Source: Argyresthia goedartella
Taxonomy: Eukaryota; Arthropoda; Insecta; Lepidoptera; Argyresthiidae
Length of the DNA: 64,000 nucleotides
Assembly (NCBI GenBank): GCA_949825045.1
Contig: OX463808.1
Coordinates: forward strand, 25,667,674-25,731,673
Direction of reading: 5' to 3'
Part shown: positions 11,354 through 21,829 of the stretch, piece after piece
How the letters are laid out: every line of letters starts with the position of its first letter
Position numbering within the stretch: position 1 is the first letter of the stretch
Program-made: the position numbers and the translations under genes
Notes under the pieces: generated by a model
What the model was told of the DNA's origin: nothing
Databases searched by the model: none
What the model saw: the letters and a program-made list of their open reading frames with translations, nothing else

Positions 11354-11737
11354 TTACTTATCTGCGCTTTCGACCTCTGACTCGGACGACGACGTGGAAT
11401 CTCCTTCACTTTTCTCTTCAGCCTCATCTTTTTTCTCTTTCTTGTTCGCACCTTCCCCATGATTGGTTTCTTTTTATTCGTCTCCAGACGCCTTTTATTT
11501 CTAAAAACCCCGATTGATACACGAGTAATCGATGTGAAAATAATAAAAACTTCGAAAATCCCGCCTGGTTATTTCAATGGTTTCCCGCGCTTTTTCACTG
11601 TTTGTTTTTATTAATTTTATGGACAGGGCAAGGGGATAGGGCAATGAATGGTGATGCCAACTTAGCATTTTTATAGCTAGATCTAGCTATTATTTGGTGA
11701 CAGACAGCTACAATGTCATGAAATTAGCTACTTTTCA

Positions 11738-12146
11738 AGGTTCCGTACCCGAAGGGTTCCAAACGGGACCCTATTACTAAGACTCCGCTGTCCGTCCGTC
11801 CGTCCGTCCGTCCGTCTGTCACCAGGCTGTATCTCAAGAACCTAGCTAGCTAGAGAATTGAAATTTTCACAGATTATGTATTTCTGTTGCCGCTATAACA
11901 ACAAATACTAAAAAACAGGATAAAATAAATATTTAAGGGGGCTCCCATACAACAATACCACATACAAACTTATGGATGCACCTGGTTACGTACATAGAGT
12001 GTGAAAGTAACCGCACCAATAACTTTGTAAACAATATTTTGCTGTGTAAAATCCAAACTATTCACTCCACACCATCGCTTCCATTGAACGGTGGTACGGA
12101 ACCCTTTGTGCGCGATTTAGACTCGCACTTGACCGGTTTTTTCTAG
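11738..12146 (+). mobile_element. GTCY-microsatellite MITE-like repeat, copy A
   Basis: It starts with ggttccgtaccc, has a (gtcc)n/(gtct) run at about 11791-11819, and ends with an inverted ggtacggaaccc followed by gactcgcacttgaccggttttt. Copy C at 31763-32177 is nearly identical apart from a 9-bp indel and a few substitutions, and copy B at 21830-22200 is more diverged. Lepidopteran MITEs with hitchhiking GTCY repeats have been described (recalled, not checked). No coding capacity. Confidence 0.75.
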
Positions 12147-12740
12147 CAACGTGAGGCTATCGAGATTCATATAGTAGGGTACCGAGTCACGAAAGAAAAA
12201 ATCAAAACTAAACGCGAATCTATAGGTGATAGATGCTATGGTAGGTACAGCATCTATCACCAATAATGTACTCTATCTGTGGGTCGCCGTATTCCGGGAA
12301 TTCCTCGTTTCCTGCTGCGCTACGACAGAATAGGAACTTACCAAGCCAAATTTAATTGTGTTCTGTGACCTAAATAGAACACGCTACTCTGAAATCCAAA
12401 TAAAACTAATGCCCGCTGTTTTAATTTAATTTGAAAATGGATTTACCTTTGAAAAAAAAAGTACGCACAGAAATACAGACCGGAGTGGGAAAATATGGAC
12501 AAATTGAAAGGTTGGTTAAAATCGGTAAGTAAAGATTCAAGCAAAGCGTTTTTTACATTTTGAACTCTCTGGTTGGAATTAATGAAAATAAAAATGACTG
12601 TCAGAAATTGTCATTTTGTTGTAACCTACCTACCTACTGTAGCATGTAAAGCTAGCAGTTGGCAGCACTGTCGCCTGTCTAGGGTTATTTACAATAGGTT
12701 CTACCCAGGAACGACCGCCGCCGGATGGGTCTTTCTTTCG
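12147..12740. other. Intergenic stretch without a gene
   Basis: AT-rich DNA with no supportable ORF. The only structure seen is a short perfect hairpin at about 12228-12266 (aggtgatagatgct and its complement around an 11-nt loop). Confidence 0.5.
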
Positions 12741-13005
12741 TTTACAAGTCTCGAGCGACTTCAAAACCTCGGGATTCGGTGTATCTTCGGGTTGCCCAAG
12801 TATGATCATGTTTCGCTGTATCGCAAGGAGTTGAAGTGGCTGCCGACACTTCTTCGCCGGGATACTCACATCCTCAATCTCCTGTTCAATATATTTTTAA
12901 TACGGGCCATCCAGCTATGGAATGCACTCCCCTACACCATGCGACAGTTCAACACTTAACATTTTTAAAAGTCGAGTTAGGGAGCACTACCTTTCTTTTC
13001 AAGCA

Positions 13006-15249
13006 AATACCAGCTGGAGTTGAACACAACGCAGCTCCCCGGCGGTGTTTCTACCAAGGAAGAGGTAGAAGCCGCGGCAGTGGCCATCACCACAGCCATC
13101 ACCACCGCTCAAGCCGCAGCCACCACCACCAAACCACCGCCGGTCTTGCGGAAGGAGAGGCTCCCTCCACACCTCCGCAAGAAGTTGGACCTCAAGCGCC
13201 GTCTTCGTCGAACCTGGCACCACACGCGCTGCCCTGTGATCAAGGCGGAGATCAACCGGCTCGGAGAAGAACTGCGCGCGGGCATCATCGAGCTGAGGGG
13301 ACAGTCCTGGGAACGCACCATTGACCAGGCCTCCCAAGATGACACCGCCCTTCACCGCCTGAACCGCAGCCTGACGTCAACTCCCGAGCCGGTCTGCCCC
13401 ATGTTTGATCACACGGGCAGGCGCCGCTACGCCGCACGAGATCGAGCCGCCATCCTGGCAGACCACTTCGCTGGGCAGTTCCAGCCCAACCCCATCGCCG
13501 ACTACGAGCACAACGCCGCTGTTGTGGAGCGCGTAGAGCGCTTCCTGGCGGCCCCCGCGCCCCCCCTCGCCGGCGACTACTTCATGTCGCCCCGCGAAGT
13601 CCGGAAGGTGGCCCTGAAGCTGAACCAGCGGAAGGCCCCGGGCCCGGACGGAGTCGTCGCGGGGGCCCTAGTACAGCTGCCAAGGAGAGCCGTCGTCTCG
13701 CTGACGCGGCTGTTCAACGGCATCCTGCGCACCGGACACTTCCCCGCCCTCTGGAAGGAGGGCAAGGTGATCGTCATCCCCAAGCCGGGGAAGGACAGAA
13801 GACACCCGGGAGGCTACCGCCCGATCACCCTGCTGCCTCATATCGCCAAGCTGTTTGAGCGCCTGCTGTTACGGAGAATCCTGCCCCACATCCAGCTGAG
13901 GGCAGAGCAACATGGCTTCCGTGACAGCCACAGCACGACGCTCCAGTTGGCGAGAGTCCTACACTACCTGGCGTCGGAGCTGAACAGGGGCCGATACACC
14001 GTCGGGGTCTTTCTTGACATCGAGAAGGCCTTTGACCGAGTGTGGCACGAGGGGCTCCTCTTCAAGCTCCTGGACGCAGGTGTGCCCCCAATGATCGGGC
14101 AGATCGTGGCCTCCTTCCTGGAAGACCGGCGGTTCTTCGTCTCGGTCGAGAATGCACACTCCCAGACGAAGGCCATCAGCGCAGGAGTCCCGCAAGGCAG
14201 CTGCCTTTCGCCGGTGCTCTACGCGCTCTACACCAACGACATCCCCACACTCGAGGGCCATCTCGAGGAGGGGGTGGAAGACGTTGTGCTCGCCCTCTAC
14301 GCGGACGACAGCGCCTACTTCGCGTCGTCGCGCAAAATCGAGCTCGCATGCAGGAAGATGCAGCGACTCCTGGACCTGCTGCCGCCCTGGCTGGACAAGT
14401 GGCGGACCGCGGTGAACGTCGGGAAGACAACAGCCCTGTTGACCACCCGCTCCCGCCGTCCGACCCCGCTACAGCTGAGGGGCCGGGACATCGAGTGGCA
14501 ATCGACGGTGAAATACCTCGGTTGCAACATCGACTGCTCGTTGCGCATGGTCCCGATGGTGCAACACTGCATCAACCGGGCCAAAGCCGCGCGGGCAATG
14601 CTCCGGCCTGTCCTGTCGTCCAGCCTGCCTCTGAGAGCCAAGCTGCGGGTGTACAAGGCCTATGTGCGCTCGCGGCTCACCTACGCGGCTCCAGCATGGT
14701 ACGCCCTGCTGTCGAAGACCCAGAAGGCACGGCTGCAGCGGTTCCAGAACATCTCCCTGCGGGTGATCACAGGAGCCGGGCGGTACGTGCGCAACACCAC
14801 AATCATGAGGGATACCCAGATGCCCACCGTGGAGAAATTCGTCGCGCGGCTGGCACGGCGCATGTACGACTGCGCCGACAACAGCCGCCACGCACATCTC
14901 CACGACATTGCTCCGCATCACGCACGTCCGCCTGAAGGCAGACCACTCCCAAGAGAGTTGCTGCACATCCCACTGTCGCCAGTGTAAGCCCGCAGAAGAG
15001 GGCGAAAGCACGGCACAGTGGAGAAGAAGAAGCTCCCGCACCGTTGTCGCCAGTGTATGCCAATAGACGGCGAAAGCACAGCACAACGAAGACCACGCGA
15101 GGCCCCTGACAAGTAGGGGCCACACAAGACCGGGGGGGACGTTACCCCCCGAGTTGACGCCGCGGGCATGAGGCAACCATAAGTCCTCGACCCCGCAACC
15201 GTAGTGGTCCTCGCGCTCCGCGCGAGAACACACTCCGCAGACCACACGG
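13006..15249 (+). mobile_element. Jockey-like LINE, 5'-truncated, open RT frame
   Basis: Flanked by a 6-bp direct repeat, caagca, at 13000-13005 and 15250-15255. The related CR1-like copy at 19.4 kb shows the undisrupted sequence (tcaagcatagg), which supports these borders. It contains one unbroken RT frame and a 260-bp GC-rich 3' UTR with imperfect duplicated gtcgccagtgta blocks near 14974 and 15045. There is no poly(A) tail. It is strikingly GC-rich against the AT-rich surroundings. The endonuclease and ORF1 are missing. Confidence 0.82.
13020..14987 (+). CDS. Jockey-clade reverse transcriptase (partial ORF2, open)
   Basis: The frame is open from the truncated 5' end of the element (about 13008) to the TAA after LLHIPLSPV. 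The first codon used here is not an ATG because the N-terminal endonuclease is lost. An Ala/Thr-rich linker is followed by the pre-RT region (KRRLRRTWHHTR, RQLNR-like segment), then RT motifs: NQRKAPGPDG, VIPKPGKDRRHPGGYRP, EQHGFRDSHSTT, FLDIEKAFDRVWHEGL, GVPQGSCLSPVLY and LYADDSAYFA (catalytic Asp pair near residue 430). The thumb (STVKYLGCNID, LRVYKAYVRSRLTYAAPAW) and Jockey-type C-terminus follow. No RNase H is present, as expected for the Jockey clade. At about 650 codons with no stop it is probably a young copy, though incapable of autonomous movement. Confidence 0.88.
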   Translation: MNTTQLPGGVSTKEEVEAAAVAITTAITTAQAAATTTKPPPVLRKERLPPHLRKKLDLKRRLRRTWHHTRCPVIKAEINRLGEELRAGIIELRGQSWERTIDQASQDDTALHRLNRSLTSTPEPVCPMFDHTGRRRYAARDRAAILADHFAGQFQPNPIADYEHNAAVVERVERFLAAPAPPLAGDYFMSPREVRKVALKLNQRKAPGPDGVVAGALVQLPRRAVVSLTRLFNGILRTGHFPALWKEGKVIVIPKPGKDRRHPGGYRPITLLPHIAKLFERLLLRRILPHIQLRAEQHGFRDSHSTTLQLARVLHYLASELNRGRYTVGVFLDIEKAFDRVWHEGLLFKLLDAGVPPMIGQIVASFLEDRRFFVSVENAHSQTKAISAGVPQGSCLSPVLYALYTNDIPTLEGHLEEGVEDVVLALYADDSAYFASSRKIELACRKMQRLLDLLPPWLDKWRTAVNVGKTTALLTTRSRRPTPLQLRGRDIEWQSTVKYLGCNIDCSLRMVPMVQHCINRAKAARAMLRPVLSSSLPLRAKLRVYKAYVRSRLTYAAPAWYALLSKTQKARLQRFQNISLRVITGAGRYVRNTTIMRDTQMPTVEKFVARLARRMYDCADNSRHAHLHDIAPHHARPPEGRPLPRELLHIPLSPV

Positions 15250-15289
15250 CAAGCATAGGTATGTATCTATTCTTATTTTATTTAGGCTA

Positions 15290-15552
15290 GTATTTAATCG
15301 CACATCAAGTATACTGATTTGCACGCCATAAAAGGATCAGCAAATACACTTTATATGTTTTAAATATTTTATGTGTACTCAAGTTTATGTTTCAAGTATG
15401 TTTTGTTGTTGTTGCATGTTCAACCTAACACGAAGGATAAAGGGTGCTTCACTTCGCTCACCCCCTTTACCCTTCACCTAAGCTACCGTAGCATTTTGCG
15501 CTGATACTTGCTGTTCAAATCAGTATTTTTGATGTGCAGTTTAATATTTACC
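15290..15552. mobile_element. MITE with 'gcttcgcttcgctcaccccc' core, copy 1
   Basis: Terminal inverted repeats tatttaatcgcacatcaa and ttgatgtgcagtttaatatt enclose a core with the motif acgaaggataaagggtgctt and taccgtagcattttgcgctg. Related copies are at 24653-24830, 33719-33963 and, as palindromes, 41091-41309 and 62941-63211. It interrupts the CR1-like 3' UTR. Confidence 0.7.
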
Positions 15553-15810
15553 ATTTATGTATATACTTTATATATTTATTAATTGTATTGTACTTTGCAG
15601 TAGTTAGGCTGAGATAGTATATATACAGGTTTAGGTATATATTTTGAAGTGTATATTATTATGTTTATGTAGTCTATGTAGTACATTTGTACACAATTAG
15701 TCCACCTCCGCTCAACACTTACCTCTCACTCTCTAAGTCGGTTTGCTGGAAGAGATCTCTTATTTAGAGATAAGTACGCCTTTGTGCACTGTTTTGTCTT
15801 TAATGTAACC

Positions 15811-17384
15811 TTCCGTTAAATTTTGGGTGCACTAAAGAAATTATGAGTCGCTCCGGACAGTAATAGTTCCAGAAGAGGTAGCCGATCCCGGATAGACATA
15901 GTTCCAGTCCGACCAATCTAAATTAACATACGCTATAGTCCGGCCCAGTCGGAACGACGACAATGTTCAAGGATATGTAAATAGTTAAAATTATGGTCAA
16001 GAAGTTTAAGTTGAAATTTCAAAAACCGCAGAGAATATTCATTATTAAAGAAAATACAATAACTCTAATTGCCACGTTTATATTATCGTGATATTTATCG
16101 TGATAGGCTAATAAATATACGAAAATGTGGCATAAAAAAGTGACACTCGTAAATCTATTGGGAATAAATGCCATTAATAGCCATTCAAACTGTCATGTTA
16201 GTTTGTCCTGCGCAATTAAATAACATTTAGATATAGACAGTATAAGTAGGGGCATGCAATTTTTTGATAACCCAAATGTCTAGTGTCCTCTTTGAAGGTA
16301 GATCAATTGACTGGTTGGTTGCGGTTTCGCAATTAGAATTCGATTCGATAGACAAGAACAGTCGGACAATCTGTGGGAGTTACCTCGCCCTCTCTCCCAC
16401 TATGGTCCAATGTAGAGAAGAGGTAAAAAAAATACATTTGCTAAGTAAATGTAAATTTCTACAGTAATAAAGAAATTTGAACTTTGAACTCTACAAACCT
16501 TTTCATTCACAAAAAATGTAACCCTGTGCGGAACCCTCGGTACGCGAGTCTGACTTGCACTTGACCAGTTTTTATTTTAATATCCCCCTCATGGCATCAC
16601 CTATTCATACCTCGATATTGTCCATACCTTGATATGTCTTGTGATAAATTTGTGAAATACCATGACAAATAAGTCAAAGAATATTATCTTAGAGATTCGA
16701 CAGGTAAAATGTCACATATTATGATGCGTTTATTATAAGGGTACTTAGTCTGACAGTCGGTATTTACCCATCGCATTTGGACTCAATTAACGGTATTGAC
16801 GTGAGTCACGCCAATACTACGACTCGTGACAATTCGACTTATTTGACAAAAAGTGACAATATTGTCGTATTGTCAGATTTTTTTAACCTTTACAGTCCTG
16901 GACCTGGTAATGAGGCATCGCAATTTTAAACCTCATGTAATTTTTATAAAATTCAATATCTATAATGGCACAATGGAACCACAATAGCGTTACCAGGGCT
17001 TAAGAGGTTAATAGACTTCTGAACATAGTCTTCCTACTACCTCACACATCTAAAGCAATCTCTCTTTTTCCATCGGTTGGGCCATAGTCACGCCCGCGGC
17101 GTGTCCTGCGTGGGTTGGCGGTTTGTTAACTGTTTACATTTACATTTTACATTACACCATGCGCCGGCTTGCGGACAGATTGTGTAGCACTGATGGTCTA
17201 AAAAACGTCCTTTAATCGTGTCCGTTATGGTAGCGCACACACGGTGAATTCACGTTTCATTATTATGCCCATAAATAGAGCACAGTTAGAGCAAAAGAAA
17301 AAAAAAAGTGCCTCATTAGTTTAAGAAATAATGTTTATTCCGTAACAGTGATGCTAATACATCCTCCAAAAAGTTGTCACGCCG
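15811..17384. other. Intergenic stretch, repeat fragments only
   Basis: No gene is supportable. An aataaagaaatttgaacttt block at 16466-16485 looks like the 3' end of a LINE. At 16530-16575 the terminal segment of the GTCY-type repeat (gcggaaccctcggtacg, then cttgaccagttttta) is present without its body. The rest is unassigned AT-rich DNA. Confidence 0.45.
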
Positions 17385-18850
17385 ACAGAAAGTGATACAG
17401 CCATGGATCACAGTCTTATTCGCTGCATGAGAAATAGAGACCGACTACACAAAAAATCTACTAAATCGCCTGATAACCTGGTTTTACAAACCACATACAA
17501 AAGGTAGAGAAATTTCTGCAATAATCTACTAAAAAAACTGAAAAGAACACATGAAAAAAAAAACAAGGGATTTATGGAGAGTTATAAAAGAAATCTCAAG
17601 TACTAAAAAGGTAAAGTCTAACGCTGATGGGTGGTTAGGTCCCCCTGGCAATGAAAACACAACTGACCAAGTAAATGACTTTTTTGTTAGGGAAGAGTTT
17701 AGCGAAGAAAATGATGGGTAACGTAGACGCACACGTTCCTATACTAACCTCTTCAGAGAGTAGAGTGGAATCTTTTGTTGTGCTAGAGACCGATGTACAT
17801 GAAATCGAGACTCCAATTAAAGGTCTTAAGGGTGTGTGTGCAGTTGGTTTGGACAAAGTTTCAAATAGGATCCTTAAACTCTTTAAAGATTTCTTTGTGC
17901 GTCCGCTCACTCACATCTTCAATTTGTGCCTATCTCAAGTGGTGTTCCCTAGATCCCTCATGAAGTCCATGATCCTCCCAATCCACAAGTCTGGTGACAG
18001 AGACCGTGTCAACAACTATAGACCCATTTCTATTCTGCCATCAATATCCAAGTTGCTTGAACGTCTGGTTAATTCTAGGTTGATCAAGTACCTTGAAGAC
18101 AACCAACTACTTTCTAAATCCCAATTTGGTTTCCGCCGCAATATATCCACTAGTGATGGAGTACACGAGCTCACGGATTACATTGTGAAAAATCTGGATA
18201 GTGGCGATAAGGTTTTGGGCATATCTAATCTAACGACCCGAATGGCCGAGTCGGCAGTGTCCCTGCCTACGAGCCAAGGGTCCCGGGTTCGAGTCCCGGT
18301 GGGGGCAAATATTTGTTTGATGAGAACGGATGTTTGTATCCTAGTCATGGTTGTTTGTCTATCTAAGTATAATATTTATCTATATAAGTATGTGTATCGT
18401 TGTCTAGTACCCAAGATACAGGGAATCCTAGTTTGGAGCTAGATCAATGTGTGTAAATAGTGTCCAAGGTATTATTTCTAGACCTGGCAAAGGCCTTTGA
18501 CACGGTCTCTGTACCCATACTCTTGCACAAATTAAATACTCTGGGGATTTGTGGGGTTCAATTGAAACTGCTGGAGGATTACCGTACGGACCGGACACAG
18601 TTTGTAAAAATAGGAGATTATTGTAGTGCCGAATTACCGATATCTTATGGGGTACCACAGGGTAACATCATTGGTCCTACCCTGTTCCTCATCTACATTA
18701 ATGACCTGTGCAACTTAAATCTACCTCAAGGTAAAATATGCAGATGACACGCCTTTACTTTTTTCCGCTAAAACCTGGGAACTTACCTTTGAGGTTGCGC
18801 AGATGGGCTTTAATTCAGTTAACCAATGGCTCGCAAAAAACAGCGTAACC
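17385..18850 (+). pseudogene. CR1-like LINE reverse transcriptase fragment, split by a SINE
   Basis: Degraded coding begins near 17385 (QPWI, MRNRDRLHKK in shifting frames). From about 17675 the RT is readable: LKGVCAVGLDKVSNRILK, LPIHKSGDRDRVNNYRPIS and QFGFRRNISTSDGVHEL, ending at KVLGI. After the SINE it resumes as FLDLAKAFDTV, YGVPQGNIIGPTLF and IYINDL. A one-base shift near 18725 then puts the YADDT active-site box in another frame, continuing to about 18850. The domain order and the PQGNIIGPTLF block fit the CR1 group. Several lesions and both truncations make it inactive. Confidence 0.85.
18228..18473 (+). mobile_element. tRNA-derived SINE (family 1), inserted in CR1-like RT
   Basis: The head has an A box gaatggccgagtcggcagtg and B box gggttcgagtcccgg (18285-18300), followed by the family 1 body and a short attatt tail. 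Imperfect 7-bp flanks atatcta (18221-18227) and atttcta (18474-18480) look like a target duplication. Removing the element rejoins the RT frame as KVLGI-FLDLAKAFDTV. It resembles a tRNA gene, but its position inside a LINE and its multiple copies identify a SINE. Confidence 0.88.
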
Positions 18851-19074
18851 AGTACACAAATTTCTGTCACGATCATCACTCGCCCTGTCAGCGTCGCAGT
18901 ACCCAGCTAGTCTTGCATTACCATCCTGGTTATAAGTGAGATTCCAATATTTTGTACCCTGCAAGCATCACATTAATCTCTTGACAGCATTCCAATGTTC
19001 ATTATTTTGTTTCTTCATAATTTCATAATTTCTTTATTGTACACAAAAATTTAAAGCAAAATTACATTGAAGAC
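18851..19074. other. Short unassigned stretch
   Basis: No feature is seen between the two CR1-like fragments beyond AT-rich sequence. Confidence 0.4.
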
Positions 19075-19935
19075 AAAACAGTGCATAATGGCGCACTTAT
19101 CTCTATATAAGAGATCTCTTCCAGCAAACCGACTTAGAGAGGTAATTGTTGAACGGGGGTAGACTAATTGTGTACAATTGCTTTATATAGACTACATACC
19201 TAAACATAATAATATACACTTCAAAATAAATACTTAAACCTGTTTATGTAGGTATAACTATCTAAGCCTAACTATAATAACGAATACTTAAACACTGTAT
19301 AAGTATAATAAACTTAATATATATATATATATAAAGTATATGAATAAAATAAAAATACATAAATTGTATACCTATGCTTGAAGACAAAGAAAGTGCTCTT
19401 AAATTCGAATTTTAAAAATGTTGAGTGTTGAACTGTCCCTGATGGTGGAGGGGAGTGCATTCCACAGCTGGATGGCCCGGATTCTAAATCCGTGCCCGTA
19501 GGACACGGTGCTGTGAGGTGGTAGGGTGAGCATGGAAACAGTCTGAGTTCTCCGAAGCCTGCTGGAAGAAATGAAAGAAAAAAGTTCTCGAAGAAAGGAA
19601 GGATAGTAAGGGTTACGTAAAATATTGAAGAGGAGATTGAGGATGTGAGTATCCCGGCGAATACGTATCGGGAGCCACTTCAACTCCTTGCGATACAGCG
19701 AAACACGATCATACTTGCGCAACCCGAAGAAAAACCGAATGCCGAGGTTTTGAAGTCGCTCGAATTTGTTCAATTGTTCTTCGTTCGCGCTGAGCCTACA
19801 GACATCTGCATAATCAATGAGAGGTAGAAGTTGAGACTGGGCTAGGGCGATTTTGGTCTGTCGAGGTAGGAAGTTCTGAAGTCTCTTTAGAGAGTGAAAG
19901 AAGAAAATCTGCCGCGAACAAAGAGAGTTTGTCTG
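19075..19935 (-). pseudogene. CR1-like LINE 3' end (RT C-terminus and 3' UTR)
   Basis: Minus-strand coding from about 19935 to 19399 reads LPRQTKIALAQSQLLPLIDYADVC, FERLQNLGIRFFFGLRKYDR, ELKWLPIRIRRDTHILNLLFN, SYGHGFRIRAIQLWNALP and LNIFKIRI before the stop. Its 3' UTR (19398-19075) includes a (TA)n run at 19317-19333 and the gttctgctggaagagatctc-like block shared with 15737-15780. It is the uninterrupted relative of the fragment at 12741-15810 and so is useful for reading the insertions there. 5'-truncated. Confidence 0.82.
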
Positions 19936-20617
19936 TCAAAGGAGTTGGAAATATTGACCTTGGTGTCTCAGGCAACAGAACCAATACTCCAACAGCTACT
20001 CTATTAATACGTATAAAAAGTTACATAAATAAATTGATAACAGCTTTACAATATTTCCATTAAGCTAATTGTATGTTTAAAAATGTATTGTGCATTCATT
20101 CAATCTTAACGTTATTTATTTTTTCTAATAAAATACGGTAATCTAATAAAATTACTGTTTTGAACGTTACTAGCGGGAAAGAGAGATGCTTATGTGAATC
20201 GTATAACGCTATTTCATTATTTTTAGTTGACAGCTAGCAGAACAGAGACAAGCCAACCGTATCTTGGCGGATTAGCAGGCTAACGGTGGCTCACCTTTGA
20301 GACCGCCGTATTACGATTTTAAGTTGTCCTGTTTAAGGCGATACGAAAAAAAAAACAGGTTTTTTGAAAAATCAGGTTTTACTCCACTATAAAGTCATCT
20401 ACAGATTTAATTTTTGGGTTAACGTTTATTGAATATTAGATTAAGATTCTCACTGAAGGGAAACGTGATTGGATTAAATTTTGTCCACAGAATTCAATTA
20501 CGAAAATACCTCTAAATTGTTTTATTGTTTCCTAATTTTGAAATCCTAACTAATTTCATTGCGAAACTGCGTTTTAAATATGGATATTATGTATTCGTAA
20601 ACTTTCCTTGAAAATGT
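19936..20617. other. Intergenic stretch without a gene
   Basis: AT-rich. No supportable ORF or repeat is recognised. Confidence 0.4.
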
Positions 20618-21420
20618 TTGGAGAAAATAGCTTCGTTTATTTTTAAACAAATTTTCTGTGGTTTGCGCTACGTTATGCCATTTTCCCTGGATTCCGTCCC
20701 TCTCACACTGCGGGTCTTTCCGCTTGGAATAACGGGGACCTTTGCACGGACGAGGTATCCTCTTAAGGCCTGCTTTTTAATTGCACGGAATAGTGATGAT
20801 TTCTTAAAAGTTGGTATTAGGTAGGGATGCAACCGATACCGATATATCAGCGATATTTCAGGTTTCCCGATATATCGGCATCGACGATATTTTTATGGCC
20901 GTTACAACGATACTTTTCAAATTTCTCGCTTTAAAAATGTAATGTAAACGCGCGTGTTGTCTTGTCAATTTCGTTGCTAACGAGGCACGCTAAAAATGCA
21001 ATGTAAACGCGCGTGTTTTTTCTTCTATTTCGTTGCAAATGAGGCACGAACTACGCTCGGGGAAACCCTGCGCTCTATATTTAAATTAAATCTGATTATT
21101 GTTAATTTTAATTACCTACTAAAACTTTAGCAACCTGTCTATATTTTTTATATTACCTAATAAAAAAAAAACTGACTTGTATTTTATCTATTGAACCTTC
21201 ATTTTTAATTCAATAAGCGTATCGATATCGGTATCGTATTGGCAAAAAGGCCTATCGTTGCATCCCTAGTATTAGGCTTCCAGGAAAATGTTGTCATTCC
21301 TATAATATTTCTGATGACGTGCTCAAGCTCATAAAGGGTATTAAAGAACTGATGAAAGTGGGCCGTCAACTTCACAACAAGACGAACCTATTGATGACCT
21401 TCAGGTATTATTCGAAATAG
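20618..21420 (+). pseudogene. Unrecognised open frame interrupted by a hAT-type element
   Basis: A frame open from 20618 (containing the ATG of RYVMPFSLDS at 20675) reaches GIR at 20821, where a hAT-type element begins. When the element (20822-21268) and one copy of its 8-bp duplication are removed, the frame stays open as LPGKCCHSYNISDDVLKLIK and GIKELMKVGRQLHNKTNLLM to the TAG at 21418-21420, about 115 residues in all. I do not recognise the protein. It may be a degraded exon or a chance open frame. The stop lies at the start of a 60-bp tandem duplication (21397-21520). Confidence 0.3.
20822..21268. mobile_element. hAT-type non-autonomous element (447 bp) with 8-bp target duplication
   Basis: Terminal inverted repeats are tagggatgcaaccgata and its near-complement tatcgttgcatccct. 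They are flanked by an exact 8-bp direct repeat, gtattagg, at 20814-20821 and 21269-21276. The subterminal regions are rich in gatatatcg/cgatatcgg palindromic motifs. Duplication length and the TAGGGATGCAAC terminus fit hAT. No transposase is encoded. Confidence 0.92.
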
Positions 21421-21520
21421 AAGATAAGATTTTGTTTTTTTATTAATAAATACTTTACCTTCAGGTATTCTTCGAAATAGAAGACGTAAGATTTTATTTT
21501 TGTTTAATAAATACTTTAAA
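21397..21520. repeat. 60-bp tandem duplication
   Basis: Two units starting accttcaggtatt (21397 and 21457) carry the same cgaaatagaaga and aataaatacttt segments, with small differences. Confidence 0.8.
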
Positions 21521-21829
21521 TTAAATTGTCATTTTATTCAGCACTTTAAAAAAATATTTAGCATTTTGTAGTATTTTTCCGGCAAAAAGTTAGCATTTCT
21601 CTTAATTATAAAACGGCAGCACATACATGGCAAATGCAAAATGAAAGACTGTAAGCACAGCCGTCAAAATATAATTCGGCCACATTTATCAGTTTAAGCC
21701 GGCCGAACTTTCGAGCTTCGAAAAAGGGATTAGCGGTGCATGCCTACGGATCTGTCTATTTCGCAGACCGATCTTTTTACATAAACTAATGTGGCTTGCG
21801 TGCGGTTACAGCAATTTCTCGTGTTTCTA

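Larger units (their letters stand above)
1..11600 (-). mobile_element. I-like non-LTR retrotransposon (LINE), split by three nested insertions
   Basis: Pieces of one minus-strand LINE can be rejoined across younger insertions. In reading order they are the gag-like ORF1 (about 11353-10355), endonuclease (about 10350-9961 and 9657-9210), RT plus RNase H (4748-2243), and a C-terminal Cys/His segment (378 to the left edge). Each junction keeps phase when the inserted element and one copy of its target duplication are removed: TA at 381/2241, and an 11-bp direct repeat at 4738-4748 and 9210-9220. Three CCHC-like knuckles in ORF1, an APE-type endonuclease, RT and RNase H together fit the I/Jockey group. 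Stops and frameshifts throughout show it is dead. The 3' end lies beyond the window. The 5' boundary near 11.6 kb is an estimate. Confidence 0.85.
12741..15810 (+). mobile_element. CR1-like LINE 3' fragment, split by a Jockey-like LINE and a MITE
   Basis: At 12741-13000 the frame encodes the end of a CR1-type RT (LERLQNLGIR, ELKWLP, AIQLWNALP, with an internal deletion). Its 3' UTR resumes after the Jockey insertion at 15256 and runs to about 15810 (the aagtcggtttgctggaagag block at 15737). A minus-strand relative at 19075-19935 has the same coding end and UTR without the insertions, and gives the empty-site sequence. A MITE (15290-15552) lies within this UTR as well. Confidence 0.78.

Noticed and set aside
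14042..15245. Long overlapping frames within the Jockey-like RT (plus and minus strands)
   Set aside because: Shadows of a GC-rich RT gene. No domain is seen in them.
15737..15780. Conserved block near 15.74 kb as a regulatory element
   Set aside because: It is part of the CR1-like 3' UTR and recurs inverted at 19.1 kb.
18236..18308. tRNA-like sequence with clear A and B boxes
   Set aside because: It is the head of a dispersed SINE that interrupts a LINE reading frame. The same head occurs at 9.9 and 59.6 kb with the SINE body attached, so it is not a functional tRNA gene.
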